A DNA stretch of 6,818 nt from Chloroflexota bacterium (GCA_005880175.1 VBJR01000087.1:1-6818), one strand, 5' to 3'; positions 1 to 5,665 are shown, counted from the first letter of the stretch. The notes: a model not told the origin generated them from the sequence alone. Numbers and translations: made by a program.

Positions 1-462
1 GGAGAGCGACCGGGCCCGGTCGTGGCCGGAGTCGACGAGGCCGCCAGCGAGCCGCCCGCCCGACGCACGGCGCTTGACGTGCGCGAGCAGGCGCCATGCG
101 CTCTGGGCGAGCGGCTTGTCGAGCTTGGCCAGCCAGGTGGCGAAGACGCCGCCCTGGACCGGCTCGAAGGGCGGCCCGACGGCCTCAATCAGCGCCACGA
201 GCTCGGTTGCCAGGCGGCCGGCGTGCGCCTCGATCTCCTGCTGCCGCCCGAAGCGGACTCGGGCCTTCAGGAGGTCCTGGCCGTGGTCCTCCAGCCTCCG
301 GGCGCATTCCCCGCAGGCGGCGACCTGGAGCGTGAGGACGTTGTAGGTGCGCGAGGCCGACCAGTCGAGCGGCAGCTCGATCGTGACCGTGACGGCAGCG
401 CAGTTGCCGCAGTCGCCCACCTGGCAGCGGATCGGCAGGTCGGTGCCGGTCATGCGGGTCAT
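1..462 (-). CDS. Zinc-ribbon-like protein, 3' end outside the window
   Basis: This frame is open from an ATG at 462-460 to the left edge, 154 codons with no stop, so the C-terminus is missing. The N-terminal part has Cys13, Cys18, Cys21 and then Cys50 and Cys53; the two CxxC pairs (CGNC, CGEC) about 28 residues apart look like a zinc ribbon, with the segment between them beta-rich. After residue 55 the sequence becomes helical and charged (RRLEDHGQDLLKARVRFGRQ). The start codon overlaps the stop of the preceding gene as ATGA (459-462), so translation is probably coupled. Metal binding is inferred from the cysteine spacing only. I do not recognise the family; small Cys-pair proteins of this kind are common in phage early regions, where they may be adaptors or regulators, but nothing here shows a specific role. 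Confidence 0.85.
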   Translation of the reverse strand, partial: MTRMTGTDLPIRCQVGDCGNCAAVTVTIELPLDWSASRTYNVLTLQVAACGECARRLEDHGQDLLKARVRFGRQQEIEAHAGRLATELVALIEAVGPPFEPVQGGVFATWLAKLDKPLAQSAWRLLAHVKRRASGGRLAGGLVDSGHDRARSLS

Positions 463-698
463 GGCCGGCTCCTCCCCTCGCCGTAGGTGGCGGCGGCCGG
501 CGTGGGCCGCACAGTCGCGGCGGGCGAGGCGTGCGCGAGCGCGGGAAAGCCCGCCTGCTCCAGCCAGGGCCCGCTGAGCCAGAGGTGGCTGATGGCGCTC
601 AGCGCGACCACCCCCAGCCCGGCGAGGGCCGACGGCCGGACGCGCCCGGCCTCGCGATCGAAGAGGAGGAAGGCGAGCGCGTAGACGATCCCCCTCAC
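459..698 (-). CDS. Small membrane protein, 79 aa, unknown function
   Basis: The GTG start at 698-696 overlaps the TGA of the upstream gene (GTGA, 695-698), and a GGGAG lies about nine bases upstream, inside that gene. The frame is open for a long way upstream, but that extension only shadows the preceding gene. The protein begins with a short hydrophobic stretch (MRGIVYALAFLLF, residues 1-13), then a charged loop (DREAGRVRP) and a clearer membrane segment at about 24-43 (ALAGLGVVALSAISHLWLSG). The tail from residue 52 is rich in Ala and Pro. Two membrane spans with a disordered tail would fit a small phage inner-membrane protein. A holin is possible by shape, but there is no endolysin next to it, so I do not call one. 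The stop overlaps the next start (ATGA, 459-462). Confidence 0.8.
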   Translation of the reverse strand: MRGIVYALAFLLFDREAGRVRPSALAGLGVVALSAISHLWLSGPWLEQAGFPALAHASPAATVRPTPAAATYGEGRSRP

Positions 699-1249
699 AG
701 CCGCCGCTCCCTCGCTTCGGCCGGCCAGCGCAGCTCGGCGCGCTCGGGGATCGAGAACTCCACCTGCTCGGCGTAGCCCAGCCGCTCGCCGCGGCCGCCG
801 AGGGCGAGGTAGGCGCGGGGCCGGGCAGCGACGTCCCAGCTCCACTCGTAGCGGACGACGAGCCAGCGGTCGTCGGGCAGCCGCAGCTCGAGCGCGGTGC
901 CGGCGTGCACGGGCTGGCCGGCGAGGAAGTGGCGCAGGCCACCGGCGTCGGCGCCGAGCATGAGGACGCTGGCGGGGTCCGGATCGACGAGCGGGGCCAT
1001 GTGCTGCTGCCACCACTGGTCGTGCATGGCCTCGCTCTCGGCCTCGGCATCGAGGTCCGGCCACCAGCGCTGGCCCTGCGCGTTGAGTCCGCCATCGCGG
1101 TAGCGGTCGCCGCGCCAGCCGCAGGTGCAGGCCAGCCACACGTAGCCGGTGGACTCGCGGTTGGTCTGTGCGCTCCACTCGCTGACCAGTCGGCCGTCGC
1201 GGAGCAGGCGGGCCTGGTAGCCCTCGTGGGGCGGATCACCCCAACCCAT
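695..1249 (-). CDS. Two-module protein with CTCGWRG motif, 184 aa, unknown function
   Basis: The ATG at 1249-1247 is preceded by GGAGG at a normal distance (GGAGGGCGCAGCGATG) and lies 14 nt inside the end of the upstream gene. The N-terminal module (about residues 20-85) contains WLACTCGWRG around Cys41 and Cys43, a Trp-rich stretch and His76/His83, which resembles the 'C-x-C-G-W-x-G' proteins often seen in actinobacterial genomes and phages; a metal site is possible but not shown. The C-terminal module (about 105-177) begins LRHFLAGQPVHAG, continues through a beta-rich DRWLVVRYEWSW and YLALGG, and ends FSIPERAELRWP. I have seen similar short modules as separate proteins, so this looks like a fusion; that comparison is from memory. 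No function is known to me. It lies between a coiled-coil Ead-like gene and a small membrane protein in the same operon. Confidence 0.9.
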   Translation of the reverse strand: MGWGDPPHEGYQARLLRDGRLVSEWSAQTNRESTGYVWLACTCGWRGDRYRDGGLNAQGQRWWPDLDAEAESEAMHDQWWQQHMAPLVDPDPASVLMLGADAGGLRHFLAGQPVHAGTALELRLPDDRWLVVRYEWSWDVAARPRAYLALGGRGERLGYAEQVEFSIPERAELRWPAEARERRL

Positions 1250-1589
1250 CGCTGCGCCCTCCCTCGCGGTACAGCGGCCACGCCTCCTGGGGATCGAGCG
1301 GCGGCGGGGCTGGCGGCGTCTCGCGCGACTCGGTCGTGGCGACCAGCGCGGCGCGTGCCACGTGGACGACGTCGCCGGGTGCGTTCGGCTGGCACGCGGC
1401 GATCTGCCGCAGCGCCGCCTCCAGCCGCCGGACACGCCGCTGTAGGGCGATGCGCTCGCGGTCGATGGCGGCGAAGTCGGCGAGGGTCTGCCTGGCCACG
1501 CGCACCTGCCGCCGCAGCTCCTCGCGCTCCTCCACGGCGGTGAAGACGGCCGCGTTCAGTCGCTTTAGGGCTTCGACGTCCAGGCTCAC
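1236..1589 (-). CDS. Ead-like coiled-coil phage protein, 117 aa
   Basis: The GTG start at 1589-1587 overlaps the previous stop as GTGA (1586-1589); GGAAGG lies just upstream. The protein opens with SLDVEALKRLN, the same entry motif found at the start of the two modules of the next gene upstream and in the middle of the gene before that. Residues 16-65 form a charged helix with heptad-like spacing (EEREELRRQVR, ERIALQRRVRRLEAALRQ), very likely a coiled coil. It is followed by QPNAPGDVVHVARAALVA, a helix pattern often found at the end of short phage Ead-like proteins. The tail (about 88-117) is Pro-rich and probably disordered. Family assignment to the Ead/Ea22-like group rests on these motifs, not on a search. 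The role of such proteins is largely unknown. The last 14 nt overlap the next gene. Confidence 0.85.
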   Translation of the reverse strand: MSLDVEALKRLNAAVFTAVEEREELRRQVRVARQTLADFAAIDRERIALQRRVRRLEAALRQIAACQPNAPGDVVHVARAALVATTESRETPPAPPPLDPQEAWPLYREGGRSDGLG

Positions 1590-2620
1590 CGGCCCGCCTT
1601 CCGCAGCAGCCGGTCGATCGCCGCCGCGATCAGGGCGCCGGCCTTGACGAGGTTGGGGACCGGATCGTCGACGGGCTTGAAGTCGTCCAGGTTCCAGGGC
1701 CAGAAGTTCTCGGCCTCGTAAGAGTCCGGCCAGACCGTGATCGCGATGTAGGACGCTGCAGCTCGCGAAAGCTGGTTGTGGATGTGCTCGTCGTCGTGCT
1801 CCGGCGTCATTCCCTCGAACGCGACCTGGCGCCGGCGCTCAGCCGCGATCAACTCCGCGCCGTCCGGCGCTCGGGTCGGCGCGGGCACAGTGGCCATGGC
1901 GGCACGGATCTCCTCCCAGAGCGCATCGAACTCCGGAGTGGTCGGGCCCATCCGCTCGGGGCTGCCGGACTCCAAGACTCGCAGCAGGAACGCGCGCTCC
2001 TTCTCGGCGCGCTGCAGGGCGGCCAGGATGGCTGGCACGTTGTCTTCAAGCCAGGAGTAGCGGTCGTTGCGGGCGCGTTCGATTCGCAACTCGTTGCCGC
2101 TGGCCCGGGCCTCCTTGACCTTCGCGTTCAGGCGCCGCAGCACGTCCACGTCCATGTCAGCCACGGCTCCTCTCCTTTGCGAGTGCGGCATGGGCTGGCG
2201 CGGACCTCCGCCGATCAGATCGCGCACCAGGTCGGCCAGATCGTCGGCCTGGTGGTGCGGCCACAGGAGCCGGCCCAGCTCCTGCACGAACGTCTGCCGG
2301 TCGACGCGGCAGGCGGCCAGGTCGAGCACCAGCGCCAGCTCCGGCCGGCGCAGCCCGTACTCCGGCTCCATCCAGTCCGTGCAGCCCGCCGTGCCCGTCG
2401 CCTCGTCGGGCGTGGCCGTGCGACGGTTGGCCGCCGCGCACAGGTCCTTGGGCGTCGCCTCGGCGTGCTCGGCGTACTCCAGGGCGGCGAGGATGGTGGG
2501 GAGACCGTTCAGCAGCCGAGCGGACAGGGCGGCGGCGGCGTGCAGCCGCTCCTGGTGGCTCGGCGAGTTGTACTGCGCGTACAGGCGCCGCAGCGCGTCC
2601 AGGTCCAGTGCTTCACCCAT
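1586..2620 (-). CDS. Double Ead-like protein with C-terminal HDDEH phage domain, 344 aa, possibly a stop-loss fusion
   Basis: The ATG at 2620-2618 follows a strong AGGAGG and overlaps the preceding stop by 8 nt. Module A (residues 1-152) starts LDLDALRRLYAQYN, has LPTILAALEYAE (40-51) and ends in a helical stretch rich in Leu and Asp (FVQELGRLLWPHH, DDLADLVRDLI). Module B (153-344) repeats the pattern: MDVDVLRRLNAKVKEA (156-171) and VPAILAALQRAEKERA (195-210). Residues about 255-344 form a domain common in tailed-phage proteins: AAERRRQVAFEG, then PEHDDEH (273-279), WPWN (307-310) and NLVKAGALIAAAIDRLLR (323-340). I know no established activity for it; the His/Asp/Glu cluster could bind metal. 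Between A and B lies a complete ribosome binding site with an in-frame GTG (residue 153), so B may also be made alone as 192 aa (1586-2164). The two modules look like tandem paralogues joined by loss of a stop. Confidence 0.85.
   Translation of the reverse strand: MGEALDLDALRRLYAQYNSPSHQERLHAAAALSARLLNGLPTILAALEYAEHAEATPKDLCAAANRRTATPDEATGTAGCTDWMEPEYGLRRPELALVLDLAACRVDRQTFVQELGRLLWPHHQADDLADLVRDLIGGGPRQPMPHSQRRGAVADMDVDVLRRLNAKVKEARASGNELRIERARNDRYSWLEDNVPAILAALQRAEKERAFLLRVLESGSPERMGPTTPEFDALWEEIRAAMATVPAPTRAPDGAELIAAERRRQVAFEGMTPEHDDEHIHNQLSRAAASYIAITVWPDSYEAENFWPWNLDDFKPVDDPVPNLVKAGALIAAAIDRLLRKAGR
2162..2178 (-). promoter_or_regulatory. Internal ribosome binding site and GTG start in frame
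   Basis: Reading the minus strand, AAGGAG is followed by seven bases and then GTG (2164-2162), with an ATG three codons later (2155-2153). This is as good as the sites in front of the other genes in the operon. It lies in frame inside the 344-aa gene, exactly where the second Ead-like module begins. When translated as coding sequence it gives QRRG using CAA, AGG and AGA, codons that the surrounding sequence hardly uses, which suggests that it was first a ribosome binding site and not coding sequence. Confidence 0.7.
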
Positions 2621-3428
2621 CCCGCTGCCCCTCCTCCTTCAGGGCGGCGCGGAACGTGGCTTCGGCGGCCTCGAACTGCGCCACGGTCTGGTTGTGGAGG
2701 TCGAACGAGGCGATGCCCTGCTGGAGCTCATGCCAGAGGCGGTGGAACTCGCGACCGGCCTCGGTCGTTCGCCTCAGCGCCTCCAGATCGGCCTCGGCCT
2801 TGTGCCAGTCGCCCTCGGCCGCCTCGGCGCGGCGGCGCATGGCATCGCGCTCCTCGACGGCCGTCTCGTACAGGCTGGCCGCGCTCTCCGCGCGGGTCCG
2901 CCACCGCTCCAGTTCATCGAGCAGGGATGGCAGCGTGTTCACGGCGGCGGCGGTGAGTTCGGCGTCCTCGTGACATCCACGCGCCCCTTCGGCGAATGCG
3001 GACACCGCCGGGTCGAGCAGGTCAGCCACCTTCCACGGCCGCGGCGTTGCCTTGTCCAGCAGCCGCCTCAGCGCGTCCACATCGACCGTGGCCGAGGCCG
3101 GCTCGCCTGTGCGGGCACCTGCACCGTGGCTGGCCTCGCACAGGTCGGCGAGCACGGCGAGCTGGGAGCGGTCCTCGGTGAGGGCGAGGGCCGCCAGCAC
3201 CTCGGACATGCGGATGGCGTAGTCGCCGAAGGTGGGATCGTTGGGGACCAGGAGCTTGGCCGCGTGGTCGCCGAGCCAGCGGCTCCAGACGGCGCCGCCC
3301 CTGCGCTCGTGCGCGATGAACCAGCTGGCGCGCTGCAGGTAGGCGGCGACCTTGGCGGGGTCGAGCCGGCCGAGGACGTTGGCGTCGGTGACGATGGCGC
3401 GGACGCTGCGCAGGTCGAGGGTGGTCAC
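2613..3428 (-). CDS. Two-domain phage-like protein: unknown N-terminal domain plus Ead/Ea22-like domain, 271 aa
   Basis: The GTG start at 3428-3426 overlaps the stop of the Cys-rich gene as GTGA, with GGAGG seven bases upstream. Residues about 20-98 (RLDPAKVAAYLQRASW, GAVWSRWL, LLVPNDPTFGDYAIRMSEV, TEDRSQLAVLADL) match, from memory, a domain of unknown function frequent in actinobacteria and phages, usually a short separate protein. From 115 follows VDVDALRRLLDKATPRPWKV, a variant of the 'LRALLxAATPGPW' opening of Ead/Ea22-like phage proteins, then the usual EDAELTAAAVNTLPSLLDEL (154-173) and a long coiled coil (about 174-225). The tail (226-262) is helical with aromatic residues. The first Gly of the TPGPW signature is replaced by Arg. 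There is no ribosome binding site at the inner junction, so here the fusion is real. The related lambda Ead/Ea22 proteins are early, non-essential and of uncertain function. Confidence 0.9.
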   Translation of the reverse strand: MTTLDLRSVRAIVTDANVLGRLDPAKVAAYLQRASWFIAHERRGGAVWSRWLGDHAAKLLVPNDPTFGDYAIRMSEVLAALALTEDRSQLAVLADLCEASHGAGARTGEPASATVDVDALRRLLDKATPRPWKVADLLDPAVSAFAEGARGCHEDAELTAAAVNTLPSLLDELERWRTRAESAASLYETAVEERDAMRRRAEAAEGDWHKAEADLEALRRTTEAGREFHRLWHELQQGIASFDLHNQTVAQFEAAEATFRAALKEEGQRDG

Positions 3429-3748
3429 TGGCAGCCCTCCGTTCGCCGGCTCCAGCCGGTCAGCTCGGCCAGAGCCGCGCACTGCTCGCACATCGGGCGG
3501 ACCTCGTTGGTCACCGGAGAGGTCACGAGCGTCGTGGCCACCTCCACGCAGGACCCGAAGTTGCACTGGCCGGGGTGCCGGTGGCAGATCGGGCAGTCCG
3601 AGATCCCGTGTGGCTCGCAGCCGCACCACCAGCGCACGCCCCGCGCGCGCAGCTCGGACAGGCAGGGGACGCACTCCTCCCCGCCGGTGTGGGCGGAGGT
3701 CCGCTGAGCGGTGAGCGTCTGCTCCGCCGTCGTGGACATCGGCGTCAT
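3425..3748 (-). CDS. Cysteine-rich putative zinc-binding protein, 107 aa
   Basis: The ATG at 3748-3746 overlaps the upstream stop (ATGA, 3745-3748) and follows AGGAGG. A second ATG three codons later is possible. The protein has eleven cysteines: 26, 29, 42, 44, 52, 55, 62, 67, 87, 90 and 106, in pairs CVPC, CGC, CPIC, a single Cys62 after HRHPGQ, and CEQC. His47, His56 and His58 lie among them. The pattern fits two or three small zinc sites, with 26/29 to 52/55 and 62/67 to 87/90 as possible ribbons, but the pairing is a guess. The first 22 residues are Thr/Ala-rich and probably disordered. There is no signal peptide, so disulfides in the cell envelope are unlikely. I do not recognise the family. 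The position between two unknown phage-like genes gives no further hint of its role. Confidence 0.85.
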   Translation of the reverse strand: MTPMSTTAEQTLTAQRTSAHTGGEECVPCLSELRARGVRWWCGCEPHGISDCPICHRHPGQCNFGSCVEVATTLVTSPVTNEVRPMCEQCAALAELTGWSRRTEGCQ

Positions 3749-4173
3749 CGCGCCTCCTCGCCCAGCAGCGGGGCCAGGGCCGCGCCGAGCTTGCAGTGGT
3801 CGCACGCGTAGCCCAGCGCGAGCACCTTGGCGCGGTACTCGTCCGCCATGCGCGCGGCGGGGTCGTGCGCCTCGCGCACTGTGTCCAGGCACGTCCAGCC
3901 CTTCGGCTTGCCGCCGTGCACGAGCAGGCAGCCCAACTGCGCCTGGGCGGCCTGGGCCACCTTCAAGAGGTCAGGACCGGCCTCGATGAGTGCCCAGAGC
4001 CACTCGACGTCCTCGCCGGTCGGCAGGTCGATGGAGACGATCCCGCGCTGCTCGTGGCCCTGTTCGTCCACGGTGAAGGGGACGCCGAAGCCGTCCAGGT
4101 CGCGCTCCATCCGCCAGCGCTCGCGCGGCGTGGCGTACGGAGCCCACTCCAGCAGTCGTTCCAGGCGGTTCAT
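3745..4173 (-). CDS. Unknown phage-like protein with CDHC motif, 142 aa
   Basis: The start is the ATG at 4173-4171, which overlaps the upstream stop (ATGA) and follows GGAGG by eight bases. The reading frame stays open further upstream to 4305, but that part shadows the preceding gene. The protein begins MNRLERLLEWAPYATP, loosely like the Ead-type openings of its downstream neighbours, and contains a small beta segment (RGIVSIDLPTGEDVEWL, 43-59). The helix ALIEAGPDLLKVAQAAQAQL (61-80) recalls the 'LIAAAPDLL' helix that ends many short phage proteins. Cys124 and Cys127 (ACDHC) near the C-terminus, with Cys82 and Cys95, could make a metal site. I cannot assign a family or function. The C-terminus GEEAR is encoded by the ribosome binding site of the next gene. 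Confidence 0.85.
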   Translation of the reverse strand: MNRLERLLEWAPYATPRERWRMERDLDGFGVPFTVDEQGHEQRGIVSIDLPTGEDVEWLWALIEAGPDLLKVAQAAQAQLGCLLVHGGKPKGWTCLDTVREAHDPAARMADEYRAKVLALGYACDHCKLGAALAPLLGEEAR

Positions 4174-4610
4174 CGCGCTTCCCTCCCTGCAGCCAGGTAG
4201 TCCTCGATGCGCGGCGGGTCTGGGCTGGTGAAGGGTTGCCGCCTCGGCGCCGCCGCCTTGTCGCCAGCCGGCCGGTGGTCCCGCACTCCGCGATGCCGAA
4301 CCCACAGCGCCGCCAGGTCGGGATCGTTGGCGGCTCCGGCCTGCAAGAGGGCGTGCCAGTGCTCGCCCCGCGTACCGCCGTCCAGCGCGACCCGGATCTC
4401 CTGCGGGTCATGGACGGTTGTGCAGTGCACCGAGGCGTAGCCGGAGTCGGCGTCCGCCCCTGGGAAGTTGGACTGCACGATGTCGACGAGCGTCCAGCTC
4501 TGGTTTCCGGAGCTGGCGTCGCGATAGCGGAAGAGGAGCAGCCGGCCGTCCTGCGCCTCGATCGCAGCGACGAGGCGGCCGCTGATGTGGATGAACTGCG
4601 AGTTGATCAC
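4170..4610 (-). CDS. Hypothetical protein, 146 aa
   Basis: The GTG at 4610-4608 overlaps the upstream stop as GTGA and is preceded by AAGGAGG, one of the strongest ribosome binding sites in the operon. Residues 1-78 look like a small beta sheet: FIHISGRLVAAIEAQDGRL, LLFRYRDASSG, SWTLVDIVQSNF, GYASVHCTTVHDPQEIRVAL. From 82 to 107 there is a helix-rich part (GEHWHALLQAGAANDPDLAALW), followed by a basic, Pro-rich linker (108-130) and a last short helix (RIEDYLAAGREAR). I recognise no family. The His-rich stretch (His63, His68, His85, His87) is not arranged as a known catalytic motif. The C-terminal GREAR overlaps the ribosome binding site of the next gene, and the stop overlaps its start (4170-4173). 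Confidence 0.8.
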   Translation of the reverse strand: MINSQFIHISGRLVAAIEAQDGRLLLFRYRDASSGNQSWTLVDIVQSNFPGADADSGYASVHCTTVHDPQEIRVALDGGTRGEHWHALLQAGAANDPDLAALWVRHRGVRDHRPAGDKAAAPRRQPFTSPDPPRIEDYLAAGREAR

Positions 4611-5002
4611 CTCGCGCCCTCCTTGCCGGTGTAGGCCGGCTGCGGTGTTGCGTCGTCGAGTGGGTGATCGCTGCCCTCCATGACCGCGCGCAGCGCCTGG
4701 TACTCTTCGCTGGCCATCCAGGCGGGCTCGGTTTTGGCCACGGCCACCAGGGCCTGCGCTGCCGTCTCGATCAGCCTCAGCCACTCCAACTCGTCGTCCG
4801 ACTCGTCGTCGAACTCGATGTCGGCGGCCTCATCGGCCGCGTCGTAGAGGTCGGCTATCTCTCGGACCAGGCGGTTGGCGTGATAGGGGCAGAGGTCCAC
4901 CTCCACGCACTCGCCGTCGATGTCGAGCGGAGTCGTGTCGGGCAGCGACGGGGCCCGGCAGCGCGACACCGCGCACTGCCGATCCCGGTCACGGTCGTGC
5001 AT
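4607..5002 (-). CDS. Acidic protein with N-terminal Cys/His cluster, 131 aa
   Basis: The ATG at 5002-5000 has GAGGG nine bases upstream and sits 14 nt inside the end of the SLOG gene. The N-terminus alternates basic and acidic residues (HDRDRDRQ), followed by Cys10 and Cys15, Cys32, and Cys38-x2-His41 (LCPYH), which resembles a small zinc-binding knuckle. Residues 51-73 are extremely acidic: by hand count 13 of 23 are Asp or Glu (ADEAADIEFDDESDDELEW). The rest is helical (LRLIETAAQALVAVAK, SEEYQALRAVMEG). A zinc knuckle followed by an acidic helix could serve protein-protein contact or DNA mimicry, both speculative. I know no matching family. The C-terminus KEGAR is encoded by the ribosome binding site of the next gene, and its TGA overlaps the GTG of that gene. 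Confidence 0.85.
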   Translation of the reverse strand: MHDRDRDRQCAVSRCRAPSLPDTTPLDIDGECVEVDLCPYHANRLVREIADLYDAADEAADIEFDDESDDELEWLRLIETAAQALVAVAKTEPAWMASEEYQALRAVMEGSDHPLDDATPQPAYTGKEGAR

Positions 5003-5354
5003 CTGAGTTCCCTCGCAGCGCGGCGGCCGCGGGCGCGCAGGGCGCCGCCGGCCGGCCGGTGATCGCGTACTCCGTGGTCGGTCGGCCGAGCTCGCGAGCG
5101 CGGTCGCGCGTGAAGCCCGAGCCGTACGTGCGCGAGCGCGGGTCCGCGATCCGGACCAGCTCGTCGCAGTCATTGGCGATGCGCAGGTTGCGCTCGCGGT
5201 AGTGGCGCCAGGTGGCGCCGGCGGGCACGTGCTCGACCACCTGGAGGCCGCGCTCGGGGTGGTGGGCCTGGTAGGCGTCGAGCACGGCGCGGATGACGCG
5301 CAGCGCGTCCGGGTGGCCGTCGAGGCTGCGGCTGCCGACGATGGCCAGCCTCAT
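4989..5354 (-). CDS. SLOG-superfamily (DUF2493/YspA-like) protein, shortened, 121 aa
   Basis: The ATG at 5354-5352 overlaps the upstream stop as ATGA and follows GGAGG. The N-terminus MRLAIVGSRSL is the first strand and nucleotide loop of SLOG/DprA-like Rossmann proteins. Residues 55-94 (RNLRIANDCDELVRIAD, SRTYGSGFTRDRARELG) match the second half of the fold, with the conserved R-N pair and the TxxxxARxxG helix. What is missing is the usual glycine-rich loop (SGGAxGxD) between them: only about 48 residues separate GSR from RN, where YspA-like proteins have some 20 or more extra. SLOG proteins bind nucleotides or nucleotide-derived ligands such as ADP-ribose; whether this one still can is doubtful. 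The C-terminal tail (100-121) is low-complexity and part of it covers the next gene's start region. Family call from motifs seen; ligand is inference. Confidence 0.8.
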   Translation of the reverse strand: MRLAIVGSRSLDGHPDALRVIRAVLDAYQAHHPERGLQVVEHVPAGATWRHYRERNLRIANDCDELVRIADPRSRTYGSGFTRDRARELGRPTTEYAITGRPAAPCAPAAAALRGNSDARP

Positions 5355-5665
5355 CTGAGCCTCCGTGGTTCCGGGAGCCGTGGCAGCACGCGGCGCGCGT
5401 AGTGCGGCCCGCGGCGGGCAAGCATCGTGCGGCGGAAGGCTTCGACCACCTTCAGCGCCTGCTCGGGGTCGCCGGGAGTGGCCTCGACCGCCTCGTGCAG
5501 CGCGTCCCACAGCCTCGCGTGTCCGGCGTCGCTGAGCGCGTCGGCCAGCGCCGGCCACACGCTCTGATCCCGCTGCGCGGCTTCGATGCCCGTCCACAGC
5601 GACGAGTCGCGGTCGTCCATCAGGGGCAGGCCCAGGTCGCGCTCAGCCCGGTTGCCGACCGTCAC
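5351..5665 (-). CDS. Hypothetical helical protein, 104 aa
   Basis: The GTG at 5665-5663 overlaps the stop of the acetyltransferase gene as GTGA and follows GGGGAGG. A start at the internal ATG of residue 16 (LMDDRD) is possible but has no better ribosome binding site. The protein is helical and charged: SLWTGIEAAQRDQSVWPALA (22-41), LSDAGHARLWDALHEAV (44-60), DPEQALKVVEAFRRTML (66-82), then a basic end (ARRVLPRLPEPRRLR). The segment WPALADALSDAGHARLWDAL recalls the short 'LADWLxExGD' helices of repeat-companion proteins (TIGR02996-type), but the match is weak and I give no family. Its last codons contain the GGAGG for the SLOG gene, and the stop overlaps that start. Confidence 0.8.
   Translation of the reverse strand: MTVGNRAERDLGLPLMDDRDSSLWTGIEAAQRDQSVWPALADALSDAGHARLWDALHEAVEATPGDPEQALKVVEAFRRTMLARRGPHYARRVLPRLPEPRRLR

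Noticed and set aside
459..698. Holin assignment for the 79-aa membrane protein
   Set aside because: Two hydrophobic segments are not enough and no endolysin or other lysis gene is nearby.
2613..3674. Longer version of the two-domain gene starting at 3674
   Set aside because: The extra N-terminal part shadows the Cys-rich gene; the GTG at 3428 has a good ribosome binding site and the GTGA overlap used throughout the operon.
2067..3707. Long plus-strand open frame of 546 codons, and another of 392 codons at 1778-2956
   Set aside because: They lie opposite well-supported minus-strand genes, lack ribosome binding sites and have shadow-like composition. The repeated peptide VQAPQ(R/H)V(Q/H)V in them is just the antisense reading of the repeated Ead entry motif.
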